Position numbers and translations under genes: made by a program. Shown piece after piece: positions 9,744-17,474 of a DNA stretch of 64,000 nucleotides. How positions within the stretch are numbered: position 1 is the stretch's first letter; every line of letters begins with the position of its first letter. The DNA comes from a bacterium. GTDB taxonomy: Bacteria; Oederibacteriota; CAKKQC01. The stretch lies in contig CAKKQC010000006.1 of the NCBI GenBank assembly GCA_919901855.1, forward strand, positions 217,896 to 281,895, read 5' to 3'. Under the pieces are notes generated by a model. It made no database searches. It worked only from the letters and a program-made list of their open reading frames with translations, and had not been told where the DNA came from.

Positions 9744-10307
9744 ATGGTTCGCAACCGAACGATGGCAGCAATGGCAGTGGCGGCGGTTATGGCGGCGGGG
9801 GCCGCGCAGGCGGTCACGACGATCACGAACACGGCGTCCGCGAATTTCACGAACGAGGCGGCGGTGGCCCAGACGGCGGTCACCGGTTCGACGACGTTCA
9901 CGGCGCAGAGCGATCCCGTCCTGTCGGTAATCAAGACGGGCGACAAGGCGGCGGGCCCGTCGGGCACGGTCGTCACGTGGCGCGTCCGGGTGGCGTATCC
10001 CCGGGTCGCGGACGTTCCGCTCGTCTGCGGAGACGATTCCAAGGCCCAGGGCGTCGTGATCACGGACCCGATCCCGGCCGGATTCACGTACAGCGCGGGG
10101 ACCTTGCGGGTTTCGAACGACGACGCCGTGACCTTCTCGGTCGCGACCGACGCGGTCGGGGGCGATCCCCTCGGCTTTGACGTCTCGTTTGGCGCCGGGA
10201 CGGTGACCGCGAACTGCCCGGATCTCGTCGAGGGCCAGGGGGACACCGTGAACTGCGGCGCTTCGCCCGCGGCACTCGTCATCGAGTTCAAGGCGACCAA
10301 GAACTAG
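9744..10307 (+). CDS. Small secreted DUF11-type protein, tandem paralogue 1
   Basis: 187 residues from the ATG at 9744, preceded by AAAGGAG at 9728-9734; the long upstream extension of this frame is non-coding shadow. A signal peptide (about 1-22, ending GAAQA) is followed by an N-terminal strand motif, TTITNTASANFTNEAAVAQ, and one DUF11-like domain (about 55-187) with VLSVIKTGDKAAGPSGTVV, ITDPIPAGFTYSAGTL and two cysteine-containing segments (LVCGDD, NCPDL). It is the same length as, and nearly identical to, the next gene. The product is probably an exported subunit or surface protein. Domain resemblance to the C-terminal DUF11 unit of the large upstream protein suggests they act together. 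Confidence 0.8.
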   Translation: MVRNRTMAAMAVAAVMAAGAAQAVTTITNTASANFTNEAAVAQTAVTGSTTFTAQSDPVLSVIKTGDKAAGPSGTVVTWRVRVAYPRVADVPLVCGDDSKAQGVVITDPIPAGFTYSAGTLRVSNDDAVTFSVATDAVGGDPLGFDVSFGAGTVTANCPDLVEGQGDTVNCGASPAALVIEFKATKN

Positions 10308-10452
10308 AGGGATTCGAAGCGGGCAGGAGACCGTCGCAGGACGATCCGCTTGTCGCCACCCAGGGGTCCGGCACTGTCGCGTGGACAGCCATCATGCCGG
10401 GGGGATCCGCCGCTCGCGCGCGGGGTCCGCTCCGGAGTCCATGGGTTCCGAA

Positions 10453-10465
10453 CCAAGGGGTCAGT
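10453..10465 (+). repeat. Spacer block CCAAGGGGTCAGT, copy 1
   Basis: A thirteen-base block identical to 11351-11363. In both places it follows a GCGGGGT segment and a short imperfect hairpin (TCCGGA...TTCCGA here, CCTGGA...TCCAGG in the second copy). It may be part of a conserved leader or a duplication remnant. Confidence 0.45.
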
Positions 10466-10585
10466 GCGTCCGCTTGATTCACGAGGCTTCGTGTTGCGAA
10501 CCGAAGACGGCGGATGGCTCTTGGAGAGCCAACCGCAAGAGATGACATGACCGCGGGGCCTGATCAGTCCCGTGGGGGAAACCAG

Positions 10586-10613
10586 CCCCGGCCGGGGTTT
10601 CCACCCGGCCGGG
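10586..10613 (+). repeat. GC palindrome leader, copy 2
   Basis: CCCCGGCCGGGG (10586-10597) and CCCGGCCGGG (10604-10613) are two perfect palindromes separated by TTTCCA. They end 10 nt before the ribosome-binding site of the second small DUF11 gene. The arrangement matches 9693-9725; copy 1 carries T where this copy has C at the centre of each palindrome. Confidence 0.5.
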
Positions 10614-10639
10614 CTAAGACTACGGAGGAAACAGAGACA

Positions 10640-11203
10640 ATGTTGCGCAACAAACTCAATTTCGCAGTGCTTTCGGCGGTGATGCTGACGGCGGGGGCCG
10701 CGAACGCGGTCACGACGATCACGAACACGGCGACCGCGAACTTCAATAACGAGGCGGCGGTGGCCCAGACGGCCGTCCTCGGTTCGACGACGTTCACGGC
10801 GCAGAGCGACCCCGTCCTGGCGGTCGTGAAGACGGGCGACAAGGCGTCGGGCCCTTCGGGCACGGTGGTGACGTGGCAGATCCGGGTGGCGTATCCCCGG
10901 ATCGCGGATGTCCCGCTCATCTGCGGCGATGACTCGAAGGCGACGAGCGTCGTGATCACGGACCCGATTCCGGCCGGATTCACGTACAGCGCCGGGACCC
11001 TGCGGGTTTCGAACGACGACGGTGCGACTTTCTCGGCGGCGACCGACGCGGTCGGGGGCGATCCCCTCGGCTTCGACGTTTCGGAGTCCGGCGGCCTCGT
11101 GACCGCGAACTGCCCGGACCTCGTCGAGGGGCAGGGGGACACCGTGAACTGCGCAACCTCGCCGGATGCGCTCGTCATCGAGCTCCAGGCGACAAAAAAC
11201 TAG
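10640..11203 (+). CDS. Small secreted DUF11-type protein, tandem paralogue 2
   Basis: 187 residues from the ATG at 10640, with GGAGGAA at 10624-10630 as ribosome-binding site. The architecture matches paralogue 1: signal peptide (ending GAANA), strand motif TTITNTATANFNNEAAVAQ, then a DUF11-like domain with LAVVKTGDKASGPSGTVV, ITDPIPAGFTYSAGTL and the same cysteines. Differences are concentrated in the signal peptide and at scattered domain positions, so this is a recent tandem duplication kept in frame. Each copy has its own strong ribosome-binding site and leader, which fits high expression of an exported subunit. The function is not established. Confidence 0.8.
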   Translation: MLRNKLNFAVLSAVMLTAGAANAVTTITNTATANFNNEAAVAQTAVLGSTTFTAQSDPVLAVVKTGDKASGPSGTVVTWQIRVAYPRIADVPLICGDDSKATSVVITDPIPAGFTYSAGTLRVSNDDGATFSAATDAVGGDPLGFDVSESGGLVTANCPDLVEGQGDTVNCATSPDALVIELQATKN

Positions 11204-11216
11204 TTAGGGTAGCGGA

Positions 11217-11238
11217 GGCGGACGGGAGACCCGTCTGC
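11217..11238 (+). terminator. Hairpin after the second DUF11 paralogue
   Basis: GGACGGG-AGA-CCCGTCT forms a stem of about 7-9 bp (one G-T pair) starting 14 nt after the stop codon. There is no T-run, so it may stabilise or end the transcript only in part. Confidence 0.35.
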
Positions 11239-11350
11239 TAAGAATCCGCGGACGTCCCCTGGGCAGGCGATGGCCTTTGCCACGGGGCGAGCCGCTGCAT
11301 CGTGCTCCGTACCCGCGGGGTGACCCGCCCTGGAATGATCATCCTCCAGG

Positions 11351-11363
11351 CCAAGGGGTCAGT
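11351..11363 (+). repeat. Spacer block CCAAGGGGTCAGT, copy 2
   Basis: Identical to 10453-10465 and found at the matching place in the spacer before the FlgD-Ig gene. A shorter form, CCAAGGG, sits directly before that gene's ATG (11420-11426). Confidence 0.45.
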
Positions 11364-11426
11364 CCGCCCTGTGAACGGGGTAGCCCGGCGAACGGGATCG
11401 CCAGAACCGTTCCGCGGGACCAAGGG

Positions 11427-12239
11427 ATGAGTCTGTCCTGGCGGCCGCCAATGATCACGGCGGCAGCGATCCTCCTGACCGGCCTGGCGGCGTTGGCCGG
11501 GGCCTCCTACGACATCACGAACACGGCCTACGTGAACTGCCGTAACTCCGCGGGCGTTGCGCAACCGCCCGTGAGTTCCTCCACATCGTTCACGGTGACC
11601 GATGGGACGATCGTGGTGCCGCCCCCGCCTCTTCCCGCGAATGCCGTGGTCGTGAGCATCTTTGACACGTCGGGGCGGCTCATTCGCACCCTGGCGGTCG
11701 AAGCGACCGACGAAGGCGTGACCCTCAGGTCCGTGGGTGACGGTTCGGGGCACGCCTCCCTGGCCGCCGGGGCCGGGGTCGCGATCGTGCTGTCCGACGG
11801 CACCCGCATCCTCTGGGACGGCCGGGACGGGTCGGGAATCCCCGTGCCCAACGGGCTCTACACCGTGCGATTGTCGGACGTTCGGCCCGATGGCCGGGAG
11901 GTCGTCTCGACCGCCACGGTCGCGGTCACGCGCCCCTACGAGCGCGTGATCGAGACGGCGGTCATGGTGCCGAACCCGGCTGACGAGGTGGCGTGGATCA
12001 GCTTCCGGCTCGCCGACGCGACCGGGACTGTCGACGTCAGGATCTACAACGTCGCGGGCGAGCTCGTGGCGAAGGGGTCCGCGCCGGGCACTGCCAGATC
12101 GTACCGGTGGGATCTCCGGAACCGTTCCGGCACGCGCGTGACTCCGGGCCTCTACGTCGTCGTCCTGGAAGCCACGGATTCCACCGGGGTCCGTAAGGAT
12201 CGGGCGATCATGAAGCTCGCCGTGGAGAGGGGTCGATGA
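11427..12239 (+). CDS. Secreted protein with two FlgD-type Ig-like domains
   Basis: 270 residues from the ATG at 11427. The hydrophobic N terminus (about 10-25) is a signal peptide. It is followed by YDITNTAYVNCRNSAGVAQ, the same strand motif that opens the two DUF11 paralogues, and a proline-rich linker (VVPPPPLP). Two FlgD_ig-like beta domains follow: about 75-165 (VVVSIFDTSGRLIRTL, WDGRDGSGIPVPNGLYTVRL) and about 175-268 (VRIYNVAGELV, WDLRNRSGTRVTPGLYVVVL). Such domains end many exported proteins in FCB-type bacteria and resemble sorting or anchoring modules. The shared N-terminal motif ties it to the DUF11 proteins. Its stop overlaps the next start. Confidence 0.75.
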   Translation: MSLSWRPPMITAAAILLTGLAALAGASYDITNTAYVNCRNSAGVAQPPVSSSTSFTVTDGTIVVPPPPLPANAVVVSIFDTSGRLIRTLAVEATDEGVTLRSVGDGSGHASLAAGAGVAIVLSDGTRILWDGRDGSGIPVPNGLYTVRLSDVRPDGREVVSTATVAVTRPYERVIETAVMVPNPADEVAWISFRLADATGTVDVRIYNVAGELVAKGSAPGTARSYRWDLRNRSGTRVTPGLYVVVLEATDSTGVRKDRAIMKLAVERGR

Positions 12240-13570
12240 TGCTCCGGGCGTGCGCGCTCCTCGCCGGCCTGGCGGCCGTTTCGGGCTCCATCGCCGCGAC
12301 GGTCGATCCGGGCGGGTTGTCCGGGACGACCCCGCGGGCCGTCGCGCTCGCGGGGTCGGACGTGGCTTATGTCGGCGGCTCGCCGCTCACCGGCGGGTCG
12401 GTGGCCGATCTGGCGCGGCTCGACGGGCCGGCGCTGGCCGGCGGTGGCGGCGTCGCGACCCGCGGGGGCGGCACGGGGCTGTCGCTCCGGGGTGGCGGCG
12501 CCGTGGAAGGTTTTGGCGTCGCGGGAAGCGCGGTGCGGTGGTCGCGCGGGGTCGCGCGCGGCCTCGACGCCGGGGTCGCGGCCGCCACACCCGCCGGGCC
12601 GCTGCCGGGCGTGTCCTTCGGGCTGGGGCTAGATGTGCTGACCCGGGCCCTCGGCTCCGACACCGCGGCCGGCCTCTCCATGGACCTCGGCGTATCCGGC
12701 CGGTTCGATCTGCGGTGGCAGGGAGTCGAGGTGGCGGCGGCGGCCGCGCTCGAGCACGCGCTCGGGACCCTGAGCTGGGACTCGGGGGCGACGGAGCAGG
12801 TGCCGTCCCGGACACGGCTGGGCCTCGGGGTCCACCGCGGCCCGGTTGCGGTCGTCACCGAGCTCGCGCTCGTGCGCGGCCCCGGGGCCCGCGAGGGGGT
12901 CTGGGGCGCCGGCGTGGAACACGCCTTCGCGATCTCGGGCCTGCCCGTTGCGGCCCGCGCCGGGTGGCATGACCGGCCGGGGACGGTGTGCGCCGGATTC
13001 GGCGCCGCGCTGGGGGCCGCGACCCTGGACTACGCGGTCGCGGCCGGACGCATCGGCGTCCTCCATTCGCTCGCGGTCGGGTGGCGGTTCCCGGGCCCGG
13101 GAGCCGGGGCTTCGGCCGCCCCGCGACGCTTGGCGTCGCCCCGCGCGTCCCGGCCGGGAACGACCGGCCGTCCGGCCGGGCGCGATGCCGAAGTCGTGCC
13201 GGAACGGGACGTCTTCGCGCTCGACAACCCCTGGCGGACCATGGCCCTCGCGATCCGGGTGCCGGCGGACGAGGCGACCCGGAGCTGGACGGTCCTGATC
13301 TCGGCGCCGGATGGCACCGTGGTCTGGGAGGCCGCGGGCGACGGGGTGCCGCCGCGCGCCGTGACCTGGGCCGGCACGTCGGTGACGGGGGAGCCGGTCG
13401 CGGCCGGGACCTACACTTGCCGGCTCCTGCTCCGCGGCGCCGCCGCCCCCGACTACCTGTCGCCGGGCTCCGCGATCCGGGTCGTGCGCCCGCCGCTGCG
13501 CGCGGCGTCGCCAGGGCCGACGCTTGGCGGATTCGACGTGCCCGACGCGGCGGCGGGAGGCGGACGATGA
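12236..13570 (+). CDS. Outer-membrane PorV-like barrel with C-terminal FlgD-Ig-like domain
   Basis: 444 residues, starting at ATGATG overlapping the previous stop. A signal peptide (about 1-20) is followed by TPRAVALAGSDVAYVGG, a segment like the start of PorV/UPF0164 outer-membrane proteins (GARSAALGGA pattern). Residues 60-300 are Gly/Ala-rich with alternating beta strands, consistent with a beta barrel. After a basic Pro/Arg/Ser linker (about 295-325) comes a FlgD-Ig-like domain (about 335-430: NPWRTMALAIRV, WTVLISAPDGTVVWE, VAAGTYTCRLLL). The next gene encodes a paralogue with the same layout. It is probably an outer-membrane partner for the secreted proteins upstream; the barrel assignment rests on pattern only. 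Confidence 0.65.
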   Translation: MMLRACALLAGLAAVSGSIAATVDPGGLSGTTPRAVALAGSDVAYVGGSPLTGGSVADLARLDGPALAGGGGVATRGGGTGLSLRGGGAVEGFGVAGSAVRWSRGVARGLDAGVAAATPAGPLPGVSFGLGLDVLTRALGSDTAAGLSMDLGVSGRFDLRWQGVEVAAAAALEHALGTLSWDSGATEQVPSRTRLGLGVHRGPVAVVTELALVRGPGAREGVWGAGVEHAFAISGLPVAARAGWHDRPGTVCAGFGAALGAATLDYAVAAGRIGVLHSLAVGWRFPGPGAGASAAPRRLASPRASRPGTTGRPAGRDAEVVPERDVFALDNPWRTMALAIRVPADEATRSWTVLISAPDGTVVWEAAGDGVPPRAVTWAGTSVTGEPVAAGTYTCRLLLRGAAAPDYLSPGSAIRVVRPPLRAASPGPTLGGFDVPDAAAGGGR

Positions 13571-14862
13571 GAACGCGCCTCCACCTCGCCCCGGTGGTCT
13601 GCCTGGTTGGCGCGCTGGCGGCGGGGGCGGCGACGGCCGCGTTCGAGAAGGGGGGGCTGATCGACGCCTCCCCGCGGTCGGCGGCGCTCGCCGGATCGGA
13701 TTTCGCGGCCGGCGAGGGCCTCTCTTCCGGATGCGCGGCCGCGCTGCCGGAACTCCGCGGGCCGGACGCGCTCGGGAGCTTCGGCGCGGCGACGCGGGCC
13801 GGACTGAACGCGGTCCTGCTCCGCACGGGCGGGATCGTCGGGGGCTTGGGGGTCGGCGCCTCGTTCCGGAATCTCGCCGCGGGGGACACGGCCGAGCGGA
13901 CCTGGGCGGCCGGGCTCGGGATGCCGGTGGAGGAGGTGCCGGGGCTCTCGCTCGGCGCGGCCCTCAAGGTGATGGAGGCGGATCTCCACGATGACAACGC
14001 GACCGGGTTCGGACTCGACTTCGCGATCCGGGGCCGCATGCCGGTCCGGGTCGAGGGGCTCGAGGTCGACGCCGCCGCCGGGGTGGACGACGCGTTCGGG
14101 AGCCTCGCGTGGAAGAGCGGGCTCCGGGAGGACGTCGCGCGGCAGTGGCGGCTGGCGCTGGCGGCCCGGATCGATGGCGCGCTGGCCGCGACGGCCGAGG
14201 GCCGGCTCGTGCGCGGGCCCGCGGCGCGCGAGGGAATCTGGGCCTTCGGATTCGAGCAGCCCCTCGCCGTGCGCGGTGTGGACGGCGCGATCCGGATCGG
14301 GTGGCGGGACGGCACGGCCAGGGACGGAACGCTGTCGGCGGGAGTGGGCGTGACCGTGGGGCAGGGGAGACTCGAGTACGCGATCGCGGGCGCCGCGCGG
14401 AGCCAGGGCTACCTGCACCTCGCCTCCCTGCGCTGGCAACTGGGGCAGGGCGACGTGCTGGAGGGGATCGCGACCGCGGGGGCCGCGCCCGGCGGGACCG
14501 CTTCCGGATCCGGCGTTATGCCGGAGTCGGAGATGCTGGTCGCCTCGAGTCCGTGGCGGACGTTCACGTTCACGATCCGTCCGCCGAAGGGGGGCCGCAT
14601 CGAGGGCTGGACGGTGCTCATCCTCGATCGCGCCGGCGGGGTGGTCTGGTCGGCCGAGGGCGAAGGCGCCCCGCCCGCGTCGCTGGACTGGAACGGGTCC
14701 ACCCAGCGCGGAGTCGCCACGCCCGCAGGCCGATACCGCGTCCAGCTCGTCGTGCGGGGTCCCGGGGCGATCCGCAGCGTCTCGCCGGCCGCGGAGTTCC
14801 GGCTGGTCCGTCCGCCCGAGCCCGCCCGGGGGCCCGAGCCGGAGGCCGAAGGTGGGTACTGA
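13567..14862 (+). CDS. Outer-membrane PorV-like barrel with C-terminal FlgD-Ig-like domain, paralogue
   Basis: 431 residues; the ATG overlaps the previous stop (ATGA), and the longer upstream frame is shadow. Signal peptide about 1-24, then SPRSAALAGSDFAAGEG, a close match to the PorV-like opening of the upstream gene and to the ALGGA pattern of the family. Barrel-like strands cover about 70-310, and a FlgD-Ig-like C terminus covers about 330-415 (SPWRTFTFTIRP, WTVLILDRAGGVVWS, ATPAGRYRVQLVV). Two adjacent paralogues may form a hetero-oligomer or serve different cargo. This is the last gene of the surface locus; yqeK starts within 2 nt, so read-through into housekeeping genes is likely. Confidence 0.65.
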   Translation: MRTRLHLAPVVCLVGALAAGAATAAFEKGGLIDASPRSAALAGSDFAAGEGLSSGCAAALPELRGPDALGSFGAATRAGLNAVLLRTGGIVGGLGVGASFRNLAAGDTAERTWAAGLGMPVEEVPGLSLGAALKVMEADLHDDNATGFGLDFAIRGRMPVRVEGLEVDAAAGVDDAFGSLAWKSGLREDVARQWRLALAARIDGALAATAEGRLVRGPAAREGIWAFGFEQPLAVRGVDGAIRIGWRDGTARDGTLSAGVGVTVGQGRLEYAIAGAARSQGYLHLASLRWQLGQGDVLEGIATAGAAPGGTASGSGVMPESEMLVASSPWRTFTFTIRPPKGGRIEGWTVLILDRAGGVVWSAEGEGAPPASLDWNGSTQRGVATPAGRYRVQLVVRGPGAIRSVSPAAEFRLVRPPEPARGPEPEAEGGY

Positions 14863-14863
14863 C

Positions 14864-15418
14864 ATGCGAGGCGTGCCCGGCGTGGGACGTCGTCACCCGC
14901 TCCATGGACATCTGCGCGCGGTGGCCGGGCTGTCGCGCGAACTGGCCCGGCGGCACGGGGTCGATCCCGCCTGCGCGGAGGCGGCGGGCTGGCTGCACGA
15001 CTGGCTAAAGCCGCTGGGCTTCGCTAGGCTGGATGCCATGCTGAGCGGACAAGGGGTACGCCTCGACGCGGCGACGCGCGCGATCCCGGCCATCTGGCAC
15101 GGACCTGCCGCCGCCGCGATGGCGCCGGCCCGGCTGGGCGTCCGCGCCCCCGGCGTCCTCGATGCCGTCCGCTGGCACTCGACGGGGCGGCCGGGCTGGG
15201 GCCCGCTGGGCCGCATCCTCTTCGTGGCCGACTTCTGCGCGCCTGGCCGGGCATTCCCCGAGGCCCGCACGGGCCGGCGGCTGGCCCGCCGGTCGCTCGC
15301 CCTCGGCGTCCGGTACGTCCTCGCCTGCAAGCTGGCGTGGCTCCGGGCGCACGGGCTGAAGCCGCACCCGGCCATGACCACCTTCTGGGCGGAGACGGCG
15401 GGGGGCCCAAGTGCCTGA
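14864..15418 (+). CDS. yqeK: YqeK-type HD-domain symmetrical diadenosine tetraphosphatase
   Basis: About 184 residues from ATG 14864 (GTG 14852 would add four). HD-domain ligands are visible: HGHLRAVAGLSREL, LHDWLKPL (HD pair), IWHGPAAAAMA, VRWHSTGRPG and VADFCAPGR. This series matches YqeK proteins, which cleave Ap4A symmetrically into two ADP. YqeK normally sits with nadD and rsfS; here it is followed by an unknown gene and argS, and those partners are not in the window. The stop overlaps the next start by 8 nt. Assignment to the family is firm; activity is inferred. Confidence 0.85.
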   Translation: MRGVPGVGRRHPLHGHLRAVAGLSRELARRHGVDPACAEAAGWLHDWLKPLGFARLDAMLSGQGVRLDAATRAIPAIWHGPAAAAMAPARLGVRAPGVLDAVRWHSTGRPGWGPLGRILFVADFCAPGRAFPEARTGRRLARRSLALGVRYVLACKLAWLRAHGLKPHPAMTTFWAETAGGPSA

Positions 15419-15764
15419 CGAGACGTTCGAGGAGCTCTGGCGGCAGAAGGGCGGCCCCGAGCTCGTCGCGTTCCAGGCCATCTTCGGCGGCGCCGCGCTC
15501 CCGACCGACGAAGTCCGGTCGATGCTGGGCCTGACCCTGGAGCAGTTCCGGGCCGCCTGCGGGGCGGCGGAGCGGCTCGGGATCGTCGAGTCCGGCGAGG
15601 CCCGTGTGAGTTTCCTCGCGTTTCCGCCCGATTCCTCCCAGCGCGGCCGGCTCGACTGGTGCCTCGAGGAGCACAAGATCGAGTTCGACAAGCTCGTGGA
15701 GCGGATACGCAGCAGGCTTCTTCTCCGTTACCTGGGTTCGCCTCCGGGGCAGGTGGCGGCATGA
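15411..15764 (+). CDS. Conserved-looking protein of unknown function between yqeK and argS
   Basis: 117 residues from a GTG start that overlaps yqeK by 8 nt; its stop overlaps the argS start (ATGA). It is soluble and charged and probably alpha-helical with a short winged-helix-like middle (LPTDEVRSMLGLTLEQFRAA, AAERLGIVESGEARVSF). I do not recognise a family. Tight coupling on both sides suggests co-expression with argS. Confidence 0.6.
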   Translation: MPDETFEELWRQKGGPELVAFQAIFGGAALPTDEVRSMLGLTLEQFRAACGAAERLGIVESGEARVSFLAFPPDSSQRGRLDWCLEEHKIEFDKLVERIRSRLLLRYLGSPPGQVAA

Positions 15765-17443
15765 CCGGCGGGGTGGCGCCGGACCTCAAGGCGCTCGTGC
15801 GCTCGCGCGTGCGGGCGGCCGCGGTCGCGGCGGGGTGGGGCGAGGTGGTCCCGGCCGAGGCTGCGATTGTCGTGGAACTCCCCCGCGAGTTCGCCCACGG
15901 CGATCTCGCCTGTCCGGTCGCGTTCGCGCTCGCCAAGGCGGTCCGCCGACCCCCCGTCGAGGTCGCGACCGCACTGAAGGCGCACCTGGCGGCCGACGCT
16001 TCCGTCGAGCGCGTCGAGATCGCGGGCGGCGGGTACCTGAACTTCTTCCTAGGGGACGAGGTCTGGGCCGGAATCCTTGGCGGGATAGAGAGAGCCGGTT
16101 CCGCCTGGGGAACCGGCGCCTCGCTCGCGGGGGAGCGCATCCTGGTCGAGTTCGTGAGCGCGAACCCCACGGGTCCGCTCGTCGTGGTCAACGCCCGCGC
16201 GGCGTCGTTCGGGGACGCGCTATGCCGGTGCCTCGAGGCCGCGGGCGCGACAGTCGAGCGCGAGTACTACGTCAACGACGCGGGCGCGCAGGTCCGGAAC
16301 CTGGCGCTGTCCGTCGAGGCCCGGTGGCGCGAGCTGCGCGGGGAACCGTTCGAGATCCCGAAGGACGGATACCAGGGCGACTACATCAGGGACCTCGCCC
16401 GGGCGGCGCGCGACCGGCTGGGCGAGGACCTGCTGAACGCGGACCCGGAGGACCGGATACGCCGGCTGATGGAGTTCTCGGTGGCCGAGATGCTTGCGCG
16501 GCACCGCTCCGACCTCGAGGCGCTGCGGGTCGGGTTCGACGCCTTCTTTCACGAGAAGCGCCTGCACGAGGAGGGCCAGGTGGCCCGGGCGCTTGCGGAC
16601 CTCGAGGCGAAGGGCGAGGTGTTCGAGAAGGACGGGGCCAAGTGGTTCCGTGCCACGGCGCACGGCGACGAGAAGGACCGGGTCCTGATCAAGGGGGACG
16701 GTAAGCCGACCTACACCCTCCCCGACGTGGCCTACCACCGGCAGAAGTTCTCGCGCGGGTTCACGCGGCTCATCGACATCGTGGGGGCCGACCACCAGGT
16801 GGAGATGGCGACGCTGCGCGCCGCGCTCCAGGTGCTCGGCGAGCCCGTGGAGCGGTTCGAGGTCGTCATCACCCAGTTCGTCACGCTCAAGCGGGGAACC
16901 GAGACGGTCAAGATGTCCAAGCGGTCGGGGGACATCGTCCTGCTCGCCGAGCTCGTCGAGGAAGTGGGGCCCGACGCGGCCCGGTTCCTGTTCGTCCTCC
17001 GGGCGCCGTCGAGCCACCTCGAGTTCGACATGGACCTGGCGAAGGCGACGACCATGGACAACCCCGTCTACTACGTCCAGTACGCGTATGCCCGGCTGTG
17101 CAGTGTGCTTGAGCACTCGACAGCCGAGGGGCTGGGGGCCCCCGCGGCGGCGGACGGCCAGCCCTCCCGGCTCACTGAACCCGAGGCGCGGCTGCTCCTG
17201 CGCAAGCTCGCGCGCTGGCCCTTGATCGTCGAGAAGGCGGCGCTGACCCGGGCTCCCCACCTCGTCGCGCACGAGCTGACGGAACTTGCCCAAGCCGTGC
17301 ACCAGTTCTATAGTCAATGCCGGGTGGTCGGGGCCCCTGCCCCCGAACTCGCCCGCGCCCGGCTCGCGCTGGTGGCGGCGGCGCGGCAAACGATCTCGAA
17401 CGGTCTGGCGCTCCTGGGCGTGACGGCGCCGGAGCATATGTGA
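15761..17443 (+). CDS. argS: Arginyl-tRNA synthetase with a non-canonical HIGH motif
   Basis: 560 residues from the ATG at 15761, overlapping the upstream stop. Class I ArgRS: N-terminal Add-1 domain (about 1-100), catalytic Rossmann fold (EFVSANPTGPL, EYYVNDAGAQ, YTLPDVAYH, DIVGADHQ), KMSKR (TVKMSKRSGDIVLL) and the C-terminal anticodon-binding helical domain with the family ending (GLALLGVTAPEHM). The segment that should read HVGH after NPTGPL reads VVVN (141-144), so both HIGH histidines are replaced. The rest of the protein looks intact and it is the only argS seen, so the change is probably tolerated rather than a sign of decay. It charges tRNA-Arg in the cytoplasm. Confidence 0.93.
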   Translation: MTGGVAPDLKALVRSRVRAAAVAAGWGEVVPAEAAIVVELPREFAHGDLACPVAFALAKAVRRPPVEVATALKAHLAADASVERVEIAGGGYLNFFLGDEVWAGILGGIERAGSAWGTGASLAGERILVEFVSANPTGPLVVVNARAASFGDALCRCLEAAGATVEREYYVNDAGAQVRNLALSVEARWRELRGEPFEIPKDGYQGDYIRDLARAARDRLGEDLLNADPEDRIRRLMEFSVAEMLARHRSDLEALRVGFDAFFHEKRLHEEGQVARALADLEAKGEVFEKDGAKWFRATAHGDEKDRVLIKGDGKPTYTLPDVAYHRQKFSRGFTRLIDIVGADHQVEMATLRAALQVLGEPVERFEVVITQFVTLKRGTETVKMSKRSGDIVLLAELVEEVGPDAARFLFVLRAPSSHLEFDMDLAKATTMDNPVYYVQYAYARLCSVLEHSTAEGLGAPAAADGQPSRLTEPEARLLLRKLARWPLIVEKAALTRAPHLVAHELTELAQAVHQFYSQCRVVGAPAPELARARLALVAAARQTISNGLALLGVTAPEHM

Positions 17444-17474
17444 TGAGCTCGGAAAATACATTCAAGGAGGCGAC

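Larger units (their letters stand above)
10308..10639 (+). other. 332-nt spacer between the DUF11 paralogues
   Basis: No convincing gene. It holds an AAGCGG...CCGCTT inverted repeat just after the stop (10315-10351), a GGCT-CTTGGAG-AGCC stem near 10516-10530, the 13-nt block CCAAGGGGTCAGT (10453-10465) that recurs in the next spacer, and the double GC palindrome leader (10586-10613). The collinear similarity to the spacer after the second paralogue suggests that gene plus spacer was duplicated as a unit. Confidence 0.5.
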
